Source: Sphingomonadales bacterium | GTDB lineage: Bacteria; Pseudomonadota; Alphaproteobacteria; SMXS01 | Length of the DNA: 64,000 nucleotides | Direction: 5' to 3' | Assembly (NCBI GenBank): GCA_022844405.1 | Contig: JALHLV010000008.1 | Span: 62,001-126,000, forward strand | In this document: positions 32,936 to 43,070 of the stretch, piece after piece | How the letters are laid out: every line of letters begins with the position of its first letter | Position numbering within the stretch: the first letter of the stretch is position 1 | The notes under the pieces: generated by a model | What the model was told of the DNA's origin: nothing | Database searches by the model: none | Seen by the model: only the letters and a program-made list of their open reading frames with translations | Position numbers and translations under genes: made by a program

Positions 32936-35900
32936 ATGGGCATCAAGGCAGCGATTCACCATCTGACGCGGTATCGCTACGAGCGTCCGGTATCCCTCGG
33001 GCCGCAGATCATCCGGCTGCGCCCGGCGCCGCATTCGCGCACGCCGATCCTGAGCTATTCGCTCAAGGTTACGCCGGAGAAGCACTTCATCAACTGGCAG
33101 CAGGACGCGCACTCCAACTGGCTGGCGCGTTACGTGTTTCCCGAGAAGGTCACCGAGTTCGCCATCGAGGTGGACTTGCTGGCCGACCTGTCGGTGGTCA
33201 ACCCGTTCGATTTCTTCGTCGAGGAATACGCCGAGTTCCTGCCCTTCACGCTGCCCGACGACCTGAAGGTCGATCTCGCCGCCTATCTGGAACCGGAGCC
33301 GCCGGGACCGGAACTGACCAAATTCCTCAAGACGCTGCCGAAGCACAGGGCCAAGACCGTCGACTTCCTGGTCGACCTCAACGCGAGGCTGCAGCGCGAG
33401 ACCCGCTACCTGATCCGGCTGGAGCCCGGCGTGCAGACGCCCGAGGAAACCCTGTCGCTGCAGTCCGGCTCGTGCCGCGACACCAGCTGGCTGCTGGTGC
33501 AGATCATGCGCCACCTGGGCCTTGCCGCGCGTTTCGTCTCCGGCTACCTGATCCAGCTCAGGCACGATCTGAAGGCGCTGGACGGCCCGTCCGGCACCGA
33601 GGTGGATTTCACCGATCTGCACGCCTGGGCCGAGGTCTACCTGCCGGGCGCCGGCTGGATCGGCCTGGACCCGACATCGGGCCTGCTGACCGGCGAGGGG
33701 CACATTCCGCTCGCCGCCACGCCGCATTACCGGTCGGCGGCGCCGATCGCCGGCGGCGTCGAGCCGGCCGGGGTCGAATTCGACTTCGAGATGACCGTGA
33801 CCCGCGTCGACGAGCGCCCGCGCATCACTCTGCCGTTTTCCGACGAGGCCTGGGAGCGGCTCAACGCGGTGGGTGAGATGGTCGACCGCGACCTGGAGGC
33901 CCAGGACGTGCGCCTGACCATGGGCGGCGAGCCGACCTTCGTGTCGATCGACGACTATCAGTCCGAGGAATGGAACACCGCCGCCGTCGGCCCCACCAAG
34001 CGCGACCGCGCCGACGTGCTGATCCGCCGGCTGCGGGAAAAATTCGCGCCTGGCGGCATGCTGCATTACGGCCAGGGCAAGTGGTACCCGGGCGAATCGC
34101 TGCCGCGCTGGACGTTCTCGCTGTTCTGGCGCCGCGACGGCAAGCCGGTGTGGCGCAACCCGGACCTGATCGCCCGCGAGAGCCGGCGCGAGCACGCGAC
34201 CACCGAGGACGCCCGGCGCCTGATCGAGGACTTCGCCGACCGGCTGGGGCTGTCGGCCGACTACGTCACGGCCGCCTACGAGGATCCGGGCTACTGGATG
34301 CTGAAGGAAGCCGAACTGCCCGAGAACGTGGACCCGTCCAACTCGAAGCTGGAGAACGCCGAGGACCGGGCGCGCATCGCCCGGGTGTTCGAGCGCGGCC
34401 TGACCAAGCCGGCCGGCTTCGTGCTGCCGGTGCAGCGCTGGAACGCCCGCGCAGGCGGCGGCTGGATCAGCGAACGCTGGGGCTTCCGGCGCGGCAAGCT
34501 GTTCCTGGCGCCGGGCGACAGCCCGATGGGCTACCGGCTGCCGCTGGGCTCGCTGCCCTTCGTGTCGGCCGGCTCGTATCCCTATATCTATCCGGCCGAC
34601 CCGTCGATCGAGCGGCCGCCGCTGCCGGATCCGGAGGTGATGCTGCAGGCCTACCAGCGCGCCGGCCTGCGCGAGCGCGAGCGGGAGCGGCAGACCGAGC
34701 AATATACCGGCGGACCGACCGTGCGCACCGCCATGACCATGGAAGTTCGCGACGGCATGCTGTGCGTGTTCATGCCGCCGGTCGAGCAGCTGGAGGACTA
34801 TCTGGAACTGCTGACCGCGGTCGAGGCGTCGGCCGAGGAGCAGCATCTCGCGGTCCACATCGAGGGCTACCTGCCGCCCAACGATCCGCGCCTCAACGTC
34901 ATCAAGGTGGCGCCCGACCCCGGCGTGATCGAGGTCAACATCCATCCGGGCGCGTCGTGGCAGGACTGCGTCGACACCACCAACATCGTCTATGAGGAAG
35001 CCCGGCAGAGCCGGCTGGGCACCGACAAGTTCATGATCGACGGCCGCCACACCGGCACCGGCGGCGGCAATCACGTGGTGATCGGCGGCGCCACGCCGGG
35101 CGACAGCCCGTTCCTGCGCCGCCCGGACCTGCTGAAGAGCCTGATCCTGTACTGGCAGCGTCACCCGGCGATGTCCTACCTGTTCTCGGGACTGTTCATC
35201 GGCCCGACCAGCCAGGCGCCGCGCATCGACGAGGCGCGCCACGACAGCCTCTACGAGATCGAGATCGCCCTGGCGATGACGCCCGGACCGGCCGACGCCG
35301 AGACCATCCCGCCATGGCTGGTGGACCGGCTGTACCGCAACCTGCTGATCGACGTGTCGGGCAACACCCACCGGTCGGAGATCTGCATCGACAAACTGTA
35401 TTCGCCGGATTCCTCGACCGGACGGCTCGGGCTGATCGAGTTCCGCTCGTTCGAGATGCCGCCGGACGCGCGCATGAGCCTGGCGCAGCAACTGCTGCTT
35501 CGGGCGCTGGTGTCCTGGTTCTGGCATCAACCGCAGACCGGCAACCTGGTGCGCTGGGGCACCCAGCTCCACGACAAGTACCTGCTGCCCCACTTCCTGT
35601 GGGCCGATTTCCTCGACGTGCTGGGCGACCTGAACCAGGCCGGCTACCCCATGGACAGCACCTGGTACGAGGCCCAGCGCGAGTTCCGCTTCCCGTATTT
35701 CGGCGCGGTCGACTATGGCGGGGTGCACATGGAACTGCGCCAGGCGCTGGAGCCGTGGCACGTCATGGGCGAGGAAGGCGCGGTCGGCGGCACCGTCCGC
35801 TATGTGGATGCGTCGGTCGAGCGGCTGGAGATCCGCGCCGAGGGATTCAACCCCAAGCGCCATGTGGTCGCCTGCAACGGCCGCCGCATGCCGATGACCT

Positions 35901-36235
35901 CGACCGGCCGCCACGGCGAGTATGTGGCGGGCGTGCGCTTCAAGGCCTGGCAGCCGGCGTCGGGCCTGCATCCGACGATTCCGGTGCATGTGCCGCTGAC
36001 CTTCGACCTCTACGATCTGTGGAACGGGCGGTCGCTGGGCGGTTGCGTCTATCACGCCGCGCACCCGGCCGGCCGCAACTACGAGACCTTCCCGGTCAAC
36101 GCCTACGAGGCCGAGGCGCGCCGCCTCGCCCGCTTCCAGCCGCATGGCCATACGCCGGGCTGGTACTTCCCGGCGCCGGAAAACCGCACCGAGGAATTTC
36201 CGATGACGCTGGACCTGCGCCGTCCGGCGGAATAG
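32936..36235 (+). CDS. Transglutaminase-like protease fused to DUF2126 putative amidoligase
   Basis: 1099 residues. Residues 1-110 are the bacterial transglutaminase N-terminal domain. Residues about 160-270 are the transglutaminase/peptidase core with Cys180 in GSCRDTSWL, His in [12 protein letters not shown] and Asp in GLDPTSG, so the triad is intact. From about 300 on is DUF2126, a family proposed as COOH-NH2 ligases related to glutamine synthetase; conserved pieces are [22 protein letters not shown] and [11 protein letters not shown]. It would cut and/or form amide bonds on a peptide. It is the first of three linked genes (10-nt and 1-nt gaps). Confidence 0.88.
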   Translation: MGIKAAIHHLTRYRYERPVSLGPQIIRLRPAPHSRTPILSYSLKVTPEKHFINWQQDAHSNWLARYVFPEKVTEFAIEVDLLADLSVVNPFDFFVEEYAEFLPFTLPDDLKVDLAAYLEPEPPGPELTKFLKTLPKHRAKTVDFLVDLNARLQRETRYLIRLEPGVQTPEETLSLQSGSCRDTSWLLVQIMRHLGLAARFVSGYLIQLRHDLKALDGPSGTEVDFTDLHAWAEVYLPGAGWIGLDPTSGLLTGEGHIPLAATPHYRSAAPIAGGVEPAGVEFDFEMTVTRVDERPRITLPFSDEAWERLNAVGEMVDRDLEAQDVRLTMGGEPTFVSIDDYQSEEWNTAAVGPTKRDRADVLIRRLREKFAPGGMLHYGQGKWYPGESLPRWTFSLFWRRDGKPVWRNPDLIARESRREHATTEDARRLIEDFADRLGLSADYVTAAYEDPGYWMLKEAELPENVDPSNSKLENAEDRARIARVFERGLTKPAGFVLPVQRWNARAGGGWISERWGFRRGKLFLAPGDSPMGYRLPLGSLPFVSAGSYPYIYPADPSIERPPLPDPEVMLQAYQRAGLRERERERQTEQYTGGPTVRTAMTMEVRDGMLCVFMPPVEQLEDYLELLTAVEASAEEQHLAVHIEGYLPPNDPRLNVIKVAPDPGVIEVNIHPGASWQDCVDTTNIVYEEARQSRLGTDKFMIDGRHTGTGGGNHVVIGGATPGDSPFLRRPDLLKSLILYWQRHPAMSYLFSGLFIGPTSQAPRIDEARHDSLYEIEIALAMTPGPADAETIPPWLVDRLYRNLLIDVSGNTHRSEICIDKLYSPDSSTGRLGLIEFRSFEMPPDARMSLAQQLLLRALVSWFWHQPQTGNLVRWGTQLHDKYLLPHFLWADFLDVLGDLNQAGYPMDSTWYEAQREFRFPYFGAVDYGGVHMELRQALEPWHVMGEEGAVGGTVRYVDASVERLEIRAEGFNPKRHVVACNGRRMPMTSTGRHGEYVAGVRFKAWQPASGLHPTIPVHVPLTFDLYDLWNGRSLGGCVYHAAHPAGRNYETFPVNAYEAEARRLARFQPHGHTPGWYFPAPENRTEEFPMTLDLRRPAE

Positions 36236-36245
36236 TGAAGAGGGG

Positions 36246-38729
36246 ATGAGCGCCTTAGAACAGACCCTTACCGGAGATGCCCGCGAGCGGGCCAAGCTGC
36301 TGGACGGCTACGTCCCGCTGGCGGACGCCTATGACGAGCTGATGGATTCGGGCGGCAAGATCCGGCCGCACTGGCAGGAACTCGTCGCGTCCTTCGCCGC
36401 TTTGGGCACCGCCGAGCTGGAGCGCCGTTTCGCCACCGCCGACCGTCATCTGCGCGACACGGGCGTGTTCCACCGGGTCTATGGATCCGGCGAGGGCGAG
36501 CGCGTCTGGCCGCTGAACCACGTGCCGCTGGTTATCGATCCGGTCGAATGGAAGGCGCTGGAGGCGGGCATCGCCCAGCGCGCCGAGCTGATGGAAGCGC
36601 TGGTCGCCGACGTCTACGGCCCGGCCAATCTGGTGCGCGACGGCCACCTGCCCGCCGCGGTCGTCGCCGGCAGCGAGGATTTCCTGCGGCCCATGGTCGG
36701 CATCGACCCCAAGGGCGGCTATCATCTGCGGGTCTACGCCGTCGACCTGGGCCGCGGCCCCGACGGCAACTGGTGGGTGCTGTCGGACCGCACCCAGGCG
36801 CCGTCGGGCATGGGCTATGCGCTGGAGAACCGCATCGCCCTGTCGCGCTCGCTGCCCGACATCTACCGGGCGATGAACGTGCGCCGGGTCGCGGGTTTCT
36901 TCCAGACCCTGCGCGACACGCTCAACCAGTTGCACGAGCGCGAAAACGCCCGCGTCTGTCTGCTGACGCCCGGACCGCTGAACGAGACCTATTTCGAGCA
37001 CGCCTACCTGTCGCGCTATCTGGGCTTCCTGCTGGTGGAGGGCGCCGACCTGGTGGTGCGCGATAGCCGGCTGGCGGTGCGCACGGTGGAAGGGGCCCAG
37101 CCCGCCGACGTGATCTGGCGCCGCGTCGACAGCGACTTCATCGACCCGCTGGAGCTCAACCCCGGCTCCCGGCTCGGCGTGCCCGGCCTGGTCGAGGCGG
37201 TGCGCGAGGGCCATGCCACGGTGGTCAACTCCATCGGCGCCGGCATGCTGGAATCCCGCGCGCTGATGGGTTTCCTGCCTGCCCTGTGCCAGCACGTGCT
37301 GGGCGAGGAGCTGGCGCTGCCAAACATTGCCACCTGGTGGTGCGGCCAGGAGCGCGAGCGCGGCCACGTGCTGGAGAATTTCGACGACCTAGCCATCGCG
37401 CCGGCGTTCAACGCCTCCAGCCTGGACATCTTCGACGACGGCCCCGTCATCGCCGGCGACCTGGCGCGCGGCGACCGCAAGGCCGTGCTCGACGCGATCA
37501 AGCGCCGCAGCGTCGACTTCGTCGGCCAGGAGGTGGTCCGGCTGTCGACCACGCCGGTGTGGACCGGCAAGGCGCTGGAGCCACGCCCCTGCGTGGTGCG
37601 CGCCTATGCGGTGCGGACGCCCACCGGCTGGTCGGTGATGCCGGGCGCGTTCTCGCGCGTGTCCGAGCGGCTCGACGCCCGCGCCGTCACCATGCAGAGC
37701 GGCGGCCGTGCGGTGGACGTGTGGATTCCGGCCGAGGACGACACGCCGCAGACCACGCTGCTGACCGAGCCCGACGAGGTGCAGATCACCCGCCGCGCCG
37801 GCACATTGCCCAGCCGCGCCGCCGACAATCTGTTCTGGCTGGGCCGCTACATGGAGCGGGTCGAGGCCTGCCTGCGGTTGATCCGCGCGGTGGCGCAGCG
37901 CCTGTCGGACCGCGACGACCTGGACAACCGGCTGATCGCCCGGCTGCGCGGCGCGCTGGTCGGCCTGGGCGCGCTCAAGCTGGAGGAGCGCCAGAGCCTG
38001 AACAGCGGCGACCTCGTCGCGGCGCTCTACGATCCGAAGCAATTCGGCACCGCCCTTTCGCTGGCGCGATCGGCGCGAAATGCCGCCTCGGGCATCCGCG
38101 AGCGGCTGTCGCCGCAGGCGTGGCGCGAGCTGACCAAACTGATCGCCCATCTGGAGAAGCCGCTGCCGCCGACCGCCACCGACGGTGACATCATCGACGC
38201 CGCCGACGAGGCGCTCGACGGGGTCGCCGGCTTCTCGGGCCTGAGCCAGGAGAACATGAACCGGCTGCTGGGCTGGCGCTTCCTGGAAATGGGCCGCCGC
38301 ATGGAGCGCGCCGCCGCCACCTGTTCGGTCGTCGAGCGCTTCATCCGCGGCGAGATCGTCCGCGGCGGCCTCGACGTGTTGCTGGAGTTCGCCGACAGCC
38401 AGATTTCCTACCGGGTACGCTACGCCACCTCGGCGGGGCGGCATGCGGTGCTCGACATGGTGGTGCTCGACGGCAACAATCCGCGCTCGGTCGCGTTCCA
38501 GATCGGCGTCATCGCACGGACGCTGGCGGCCATGCCGATCCAGCAGTCGGACGGCCTGCCGACCCAGGAGGAGAAGATCGCCGCGCTGCTGGTCGCCGAA
38601 CTGGCGACCACCGCCGCCGCCGACGTGGACGCCGCCACCGTCGGCTGGGTGCGCATGCAGGTGATGAAGCTGTCCGACCTGCTGACCGCCCGGTTCTTCG
38701 TCCAGGGCAACGTGTCGGTGCGGGGCTGA
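36246..38729 (+). CDS. Circularly permuted ATP-grasp domain fused to alpha-E (DUF403) domain
   Basis: 827 residues. The N-terminal ~500 residues are a circularly permuted ATP-grasp type 2 ligase (AYDELMDSGGKIRPHW near residue 28; PKGGYHLRVYAVDLGRGPDGNWWVL; VNSIGAGMLESRALMGFLP). From about residue 520 the helical alpha-E domain begins with LPSRAADNLFWLGRYMERVEACLR and runs to the end. In many bacteria these two are separate neighbouring genes; here they are fused. The predicted activity is ATP-dependent peptide ligation. AGGGG lies directly before the ATG. Only 10 nt separate it from the DUF2126 gene, and the next transglutaminase gene starts 1 nt after its stop. Confidence 0.9.
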   Translation: MSALEQTLTGDARERAKLLDGYVPLADAYDELMDSGGKIRPHWQELVASFAALGTAELERRFATADRHLRDTGVFHRVYGSGEGERVWPLNHVPLVIDPVEWKALEAGIAQRAELMEALVADVYGPANLVRDGHLPAAVVAGSEDFLRPMVGIDPKGGYHLRVYAVDLGRGPDGNWWVLSDRTQAPSGMGYALENRIALSRSLPDIYRAMNVRRVAGFFQTLRDTLNQLHERENARVCLLTPGPLNETYFEHAYLSRYLGFLLVEGADLVVRDSRLAVRTVEGAQPADVIWRRVDSDFIDPLELNPGSRLGVPGLVEAVREGHATVVNSIGAGMLESRALMGFLPALCQHVLGEELALPNIATWWCGQERERGHVLENFDDLAIAPAFNASSLDIFDDGPVIAGDLARGDRKAVLDAIKRRSVDFVGQEVVRLSTTPVWTGKALEPRPCVVRAYAVRTPTGWSVMPGAFSRVSERLDARAVTMQSGGRAVDVWIPAEDDTPQTTLLTEPDEVQITRRAGTLPSRAADNLFWLGRYMERVEACLRLIRAVAQRLSDRDDLDNRLIARLRGALVGLGALKLEERQSLNSGDLVAALYDPKQFGTALSLARSARNAASGIRERLSPQAWRELTKLIAHLEKPLPPTATDGDIIDAADEALDGVAGFSGLSQENMNRLLGWRFLEMGRRMERAAATCSVVERFIRGEIVRGGLDVLLEFADSQISYRVRYATSAGRHAVLDMVVLDGNNPRSVAFQIGVIARTLAAMPIQQSDGLPTQEEKIAALLVAELATTAAADVDAATVGWVRMQVMKLSDLLTARFFVQGNVSVRG

Positions 38730-38730
38730 T

Positions 38731-39645
38731 ATGGTCGCCATGCGCTACGACATCAGCCAGACGACCCACTACGAATACGCCAACAACGTGGCGCTGTCGT
38801 CCCAGCTCGTCCGGCTGTCGCTGGTCGACCGGATCGGTTTGAAGGTGATCAGGCAGCGCATCGACGTGGATCCGACGCCGACGACGCAGCGCGCGTTCCT
38901 CGACTTCTTCGGCAACGAGAATCTGTGGCTGTCGTTCCTGGAGCCGCATGGCGCGCTGATCATCGACACGCAGGCGGTCGTCGAGCGCGACGCGCCTCCG
39001 CCGCCCGATCCCAGGGACACGCCGGCCTGGGAGGACGTCCGCGCCGCCTGTGCCGGGAATCTTGACCCGGGTCCCGATTCGCCCGCGCATTTCCTGTTTC
39101 CCAGCCGCCGCGTGTCGCTCGATCCGCAGATCACCGCCTATGCCGCCCGCAGCTTCAAGGCGGGCCGGCCGGTCCTCGAGGCGGTGACCGAGCTGTCCAA
39201 CCGCATCTATACCGGCTTCGACTATGCGCCGGGCGTGACCGACGTGGCGTCGGACCCGCGCGAGGCGTTCGACCTCAGGAAGGGCGTCTGCCAGGACTTC
39301 GCCCATGTGATGATCGCCGGCCTGCGCGGCCTGGGTCTCGCCGCCGCCTATATCAGCGGCTATCTGCGCACCCGCCCGCCGCCCGGCAAGAAGCGGCTGC
39401 AGGGCGCCGACGCCATGCATGCCTGGGTCGCCGTCTGGTGCGGCGACGAACACGGCTGGGTCGAGATCGACCCGACCAATGCCCGCTTCGCCGGCAACGA
39501 CCACATCCCGCTGGCCTGGGGCCGCGACTATGTGGACGTGGCGCCGGTCAAGGGCGTCATCCGCGTCTCGGGCGCCCACACGCTGAAAGCCACCGTCGAC
39601 GTGGTCGAGCTGGAGCCCGAGCGGCCGCTCGTCATCCCCGCCTAG
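38731..39645 (+). CDS. Transglutaminase-family cysteine peptidase
   Basis: 304 residues. The N-terminal domain (RYDISQTTHYEYANNVALSSQLVRL) is the bacterial transglutaminase N-terminal type. The core has Cys187 in GVCQDFAHVM, His in AMHAWVAVW and Asp in EIDPTN, so it should be active. No signal peptide, so cytoplasmic. ATG 38740 is a possible alternative start. It is the last of the three-gene peptide-modification set and probably removes or transfers residues added by the two ligases. Confidence 0.9.
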   Translation: MVAMRYDISQTTHYEYANNVALSSQLVRLSLVDRIGLKVIRQRIDVDPTPTTQRAFLDFFGNENLWLSFLEPHGALIIDTQAVVERDAPPPPDPRDTPAWEDVRAACAGNLDPGPDSPAHFLFPSRRVSLDPQITAYAARSFKAGRPVLEAVTELSNRIYTGFDYAPGVTDVASDPREAFDLRKGVCQDFAHVMIAGLRGLGLAAAYISGYLRTRPPPGKKRLQGADAMHAWVAVWCGDEHGWVEIDPTNARFAGNDHIPLAWGRDYVDVAPVKGVIRVSGAHTLKATVDVVELEPERPLVIPA

Positions 39646-39717
39646 GCGACCCGCAAGGGAACTCCGCTCGCCGTCTTTCAGTTTACCTGAATGGTACTGA
39701 ATATCCCGGAGCGGCGA

Positions 39718-40332
39718 ATGACTGCCAGAAGCGACGCGAAACACATCTCTCCGAAAGAAGCCGGCGCCAAGCGCGCGGCCATCGCCAAGGCGAAACTCTC
39801 GGCGCCCGACCTCTCGACACGGATCGGCAGCACGCCCGCGACGACGTTCCGGGGCAATCCGGACATCTTCGGCCGGCTGGTCGAGGACCACGACCGCCAC
39901 CGCGCGCTGTTCGCCATGGTCCAGGACACGGATGCCAAGTCGCCCGAGCGCGACACGATGTTCCGCGAGCTGGTGAGGGAAGTGAAGGGGCATGCCGCCG
40001 CCGAGGAGCAGGCGCTGTGGTCCACGGTGCTGCGCAATCCTGCCACCACCGAGGACGGGCGGCACGCGGTGCACGAGCACAAGCAGATCGACGAGATGAT
40101 CGCCGATCTCGCCGCCCGCGACACGGCGACCCGCGCCTGGACCGAGCGCTTCGAGGCGCTGAAGGAGAAGTATCTCCACCATATCCGCGAGGAGGAGCAG
40201 GAGCAGTTCGTCGCCGCCGAGAAGCACCTGTCCGCCAGCGACCTGCGCCATATGAGGGGCGTGTTCAACCGGCGGAAAAAGGAGGAGAAGGCGGCGGTGA
40301 AGATCGAGGAGAAGATCAGGCTGAAGGACTGA
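39718..40332 (+). CDS. Hemerythrin-like (HHE) domain protein
   Basis: 204 residues. The metal-ligand pattern of hemerythrin/HHE domains is visible as EDHDRHRALF, KGHAAAEEQALW, HEHKQIDEM and YLHHIREEEQEQF, in the right order for a four-helix di-iron site. The C-terminus is a charged helix rich in Lys and Glu. Such proteins bind oxygen or nitric oxide, or protect iron centres. The start at ATG 39718 has GGAGCGGCG nearby; ATG 39691 adds nine residues. It lies 72 nt after the transglutaminase gene. Confidence 0.87.
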   Translation: MTARSDAKHISPKEAGAKRAAIAKAKLSAPDLSTRIGSTPATTFRGNPDIFGRLVEDHDRHRALFAMVQDTDAKSPERDTMFRELVREVKGHAAAEEQALWSTVLRNPATTEDGRHAVHEHKQIDEMIADLAARDTATRAWTERFEALKEKYLHHIREEEQEQFVAAEKHLSASDLRHMRGVFNRRKKEEKAAVKIEEKIRLKD

Positions 40333-40428
40333 TCTTCCGCATCGACTTTTCGGGGAGAGCGCCTCAATCTGATTGTCCGCCCTTCACAAGCTCTGGCGGA
40401 TCGCCTCCGCAACCCCCATCTCGGCCCT

Positions 40429-41256
40429 ATGCGACAGCTGGTAAAGGGTATGGTCATCGACCGGGTCCGCGCCGTCTTCAACGACCGGTCGCAGGGCGAA
40501 AAGCCGGTCCAGCGCCGTGATGACGGGCTGTTCGGGCCGCGCGCCGTCGCCTGGCGGGTGCACGGCGACCTCACCTCGATGATGGTCGGCGGCGTCGCCG
40601 CGCTGCTGCTGCAGATGCTGCATCCCGCCGTGCTCGCGGGCGTGTGGGACCATTCCAACTTCCGCCACGACATGCTGGGCCGCCTGCGCCGCACCGCCCG
40701 CTTCATCGCCCTCACCACCTATGGCGGCCCCGAGGACGCCGACGCCGCCATCGCCCGGGTGCGCGCCGTGCATGGCCACGTCCACGGGACGCTGCCCGAC
40801 GGCACTCCCTACTCGGCCGGCGATCCGGAGCTGCTGGCCTGGGTGCATGTCACCGAGGCAGTCTGCTTCCTCGACGCCTGGCGCCGCTATGCCGAGCCGG
40901 ACATGACTCAGGCGGACCAGGACCGCTATTTCGCCGAGGTCGCCGTGGTGGCGCACGGGCTGGGCGCGGCCGAGGTGCCGACAAGCCGGACGGAAGCTCT
41001 CAGCTACATAGAAAGCATGCGGCCCCGGCTGAAGGTGGACCGGCGGACGAGGGAAGTGGCCGGCATCCTGCTCAACCATTCGCCGCAGCACTGGGCCGCG
41101 CTGCCGATCCAGCAGCTGACCTTCCAGGCGTCGGTCGACCTGCTGCCGGAATGGGCGCGACGCATGCACGGCCTGCGCCCGTCGACGCTGACGCGCCCCA
41201 TCGTCCAGGGCGGCACGCGGGGCATCGCCGAAGTGCTGCGGTGGGCGTTCCGGTAA
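40429..41256 (+). CDS. MpaB-family oxygenase-like protein (DUF2236)
   Basis: 275 residues. The family block GDLTSMMVGGVAALLLQMLHPAVLAGVWDHSNFRHDMLGRL near residue 45, with RTARFIALTTYGG following, is typical of the DUF2236/latex-clearing oxygenase superfamily, which binds b-type haem through a histidine. HVTEAVCFLDAW and the late helices also fit. The substrate of most members is unknown. It is monocistronic as far as can be seen. Confidence 0.82.
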   Translation: MRQLVKGMVIDRVRAVFNDRSQGEKPVQRRDDGLFGPRAVAWRVHGDLTSMMVGGVAALLLQMLHPAVLAGVWDHSNFRHDMLGRLRRTARFIALTTYGGPEDADAAIARVRAVHGHVHGTLPDGTPYSAGDPELLAWVHVTEAVCFLDAWRRYAEPDMTQADQDRYFAEVAVVAHGLGAAEVPTSRTEALSYIESMRPRLKVDRRTREVAGILLNHSPQHWAALPIQQLTFQASVDLLPEWARRMHGLRPSTLTRPIVQGGTRGIAEVLRWAFR

Positions 41257-41312
41257 CCGGCCCGCTAGTACAAGCGCCGCCCGGGTCGAACCAGCGTGCC
41301 GCTGACGCGGCC

Positions 41313-41440
41313 ACCCTCATCCGGCGCTGCGCGCCACCTTCTCCCCGGCGGGGAGAAGGGTTTCGCCGTGCCGTTGCTCCGGCAGAATCCCCTCGCCCCA
41401 ACGGGGAGAGGATGGCCGCGCAGCGGCCAGGTGAGGGGGA
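41313..41440. repeat. Composite palindromic repeat (CTTCTCCCC type)
   Basis: Two hairpins, CCTTCTCCCC..GGGGAGAAGG (about 41337-41358) and CCCCTC..GAGGGG-type pairings (about 41390-41440), are held between outer arms CCCTCATCCGG and GGTGAGGGGG. This kind of element is frequent between genes in alphaproteobacteria. It fills most of the 290-nt gap between the MpaB-like and tautomerase genes. Confidence 0.8.
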
Positions 41441-41546
41441 CCGCGAAGCGGTTCCAAAACGGCATCGGCCGCTGAACCAGCGGACCAGATTTCTCGGCTA
41501 CCGCTTTATACTGTGGCCGTATTAACCAACCTGAGTGGAGTGACCC

Positions 41547-41783
41547 ATGCCTCACGTCATCGTCAAATTGTGGCCCGGCAAGACGCCGGAGCAGAAGGCC
41601 GAGCTGGCGCAGGCCATCGCCGACGACTTCGTCCGCATCCTGGGATCGAAGGACACATCGGTTTCGGTCGCGTTCGAGGACGTGCCGTCGGACGACTGGA
41701 TGACGACGGTGTTCGAGCCCGACATCCTCGGCAAATGGGACAGCCTGTCGAAGCAGCCCGGCTACGGCCCACGCCCAGAATGA
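41547..41783 (+). CDS. 4-oxalocrotonate tautomerase-family protein
   Basis: 78 residues. After Met removal the N-terminal proline of MPHVIVKLWPGKTPEQKAEL is the catalytic base of the tautomerase superfamily. LAQAIADDFVRILG and VSVAFEDVPSDDW complete the beta-alpha-beta pattern. It would isomerise enol/keto acids; the true substrate is open. It is 62 nt upstream of a thiolase on the same strand, so both may act in one ring-cleavage or beta-oxidation route. Confidence 0.88.
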   Translation: MPHVIVKLWPGKTPEQKAELAQAIADDFVRILGSKDTSVSVAFEDVPSDDWMTTVFEPDILGKWDSLSKQPGYGPRPE

Positions 41784-41845
41784 GGGTTGGCAGGCGCTGA
41801 GGGCCGTCCTATAGGATCGCCAGCCACCGGATCAGGGGAACGACC

Positions 41846-43057
41846 ATGCGCGACGTTGTGATTTGCGAACCCAGGCGTACCGCCGTCGGCGGCTTCGGCG
41901 GCGCGTTCAAGGCCACGCCGGTCCATGAGCTGGGCACCGCCGTGGTCAGGGACATCCTGGCGCGCACCGGGCTCAACCCCGAGCTGGTCGAGGACGTGCT
42001 GTTCGCCAACTGCTATCCGACCATGGACGCGCCGGCGCTGGGCCGCGTCGTCGCCCTCGACGCGGGCCTGCCGATCACGGCGGGCGGCCTGCAGATCGAC
42101 CGCCGCTGCGGCTCGGGCCTGCAGGCGGTGATCTACGGCATGATGCAGGTGGGCAGCGGCGGCAGCGACCTGGTGATCGCGGGCGGCGCCGAATCCATGA
42201 GCCGGGCGCCGTTCTACACCACCGAGACCCGCTGGGGCGTGCAGGGCACGGGCATCGTGCTCGAGGACGCGCTGGCGCGCGGCCGGGTGACCGCCGGCGG
42301 CAAGAATTTCCCCGTGGCCGGCGGCATGATCGAGACCGCCGAGAATTTGCGCCGCGAGTACCAGATCACCCGCGAGGAACAGGACACGCTGGCCGCCCGC
42401 TCGCACGCGCGCGCCGCCGCGGCCATGGAAGATGGCCGCTTCGCGCAGGAGATCGCGCCGGTCACGCTGAAGAGCCGCAAGGGCGACGTCGTCGTCGACA
42501 AGGACGAGCACGTCCGCCCCGGCACCACCGTCGAGAAGCTGGCGACCCTCAACCCCATCCGCATCAAGCAGGATCCGGCCTCGACCGTCACCGCCGGCAA
42601 TGCGTCCGGCCAGAACGACGGCGCCTCGGCCTGCATCATTACCACAAGAGAGATCGCCGAGCGCGAGGGCCTGAAGCCCATGGCGCGGTTGAAGTCGTGG
42701 TCGCTGGCCGGCGTAGGCCCCGAGGTCATGGGCATCGGCCCGGTCCCGGCGACCCGGAAGGCGCTGGAGCGCGCTGGCCTGACGCTGAAGGACCTGGACC
42801 TGATCGAGCTCAACGAAGCCTTCGCCGCCCAGGTGCTCGCCTGCACCAAGGCGCTGGGCCTGACCGACGCGGACCACGAGCAGCGCATCAACGTCAACGG
42901 CTCGGGCATCTCCATGGGCCACCCGGTCGGCGCCACCGGCGGCCGTATCCTGACCACCATGCTGATGGAAATGGACCGCCGCGGCGCCCGCTACGGCCTC
43001 GAAACCATGTGCATCGGTGGCGGCCAAGGGTTGGCGGCGATTTTCGAGCGCGTTTGA
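41846..43057 (+). CDS. Thiolase (acetyl-CoA acetyltransferase family)
   Basis: 403 residues. The nucleophile cysteine is in RRCGSGLQAV, the catalytic histidine in SGISMGHPVGATGGR, and the second cysteine in MCIGGGQG; LNEAFAAQ is also conserved. It cleaves 3-ketoacyl-CoA or condenses two acetyl-CoA. The product cannot be fixed without homologues. Another thiolase of a different branch lies at 54046-55359 with a fadJ-like partner, so this copy probably serves a separate catabolic route. Confidence 0.93.
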   Translation: MRDVVICEPRRTAVGGFGGAFKATPVHELGTAVVRDILARTGLNPELVEDVLFANCYPTMDAPALGRVVALDAGLPITAGGLQIDRRCGSGLQAVIYGMMQVGSGGSDLVIAGGAESMSRAPFYTTETRWGVQGTGIVLEDALARGRVTAGGKNFPVAGGMIETAENLRREYQITREEQDTLAARSHARAAAAMEDGRFAQEIAPVTLKSRKGDVVVDKDEHVRPGTTVEKLATLNPIRIKQDPASTVTAGNASGQNDGASACIITTREIAEREGLKPMARLKSWSLAGVGPEVMGIGPVPATRKALERAGLTLKDLDLIELNEAFAAQVLACTKALGLTDADHEQRINVNGSGISMGHPVGATGGRILTTMLMEMDRRGARYGLETMCIGGGQGLAAIFERV

Positions 43058-43070
43058 TTCGACGGGCGAC

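Noticed and set aside
32891-36295. 1134-codon open frame antisense to the DUF2126 gene
   Set aside because: Same shadow effect; the sense strand has an intact catalytic triad and conserved DUF2126 blocks.
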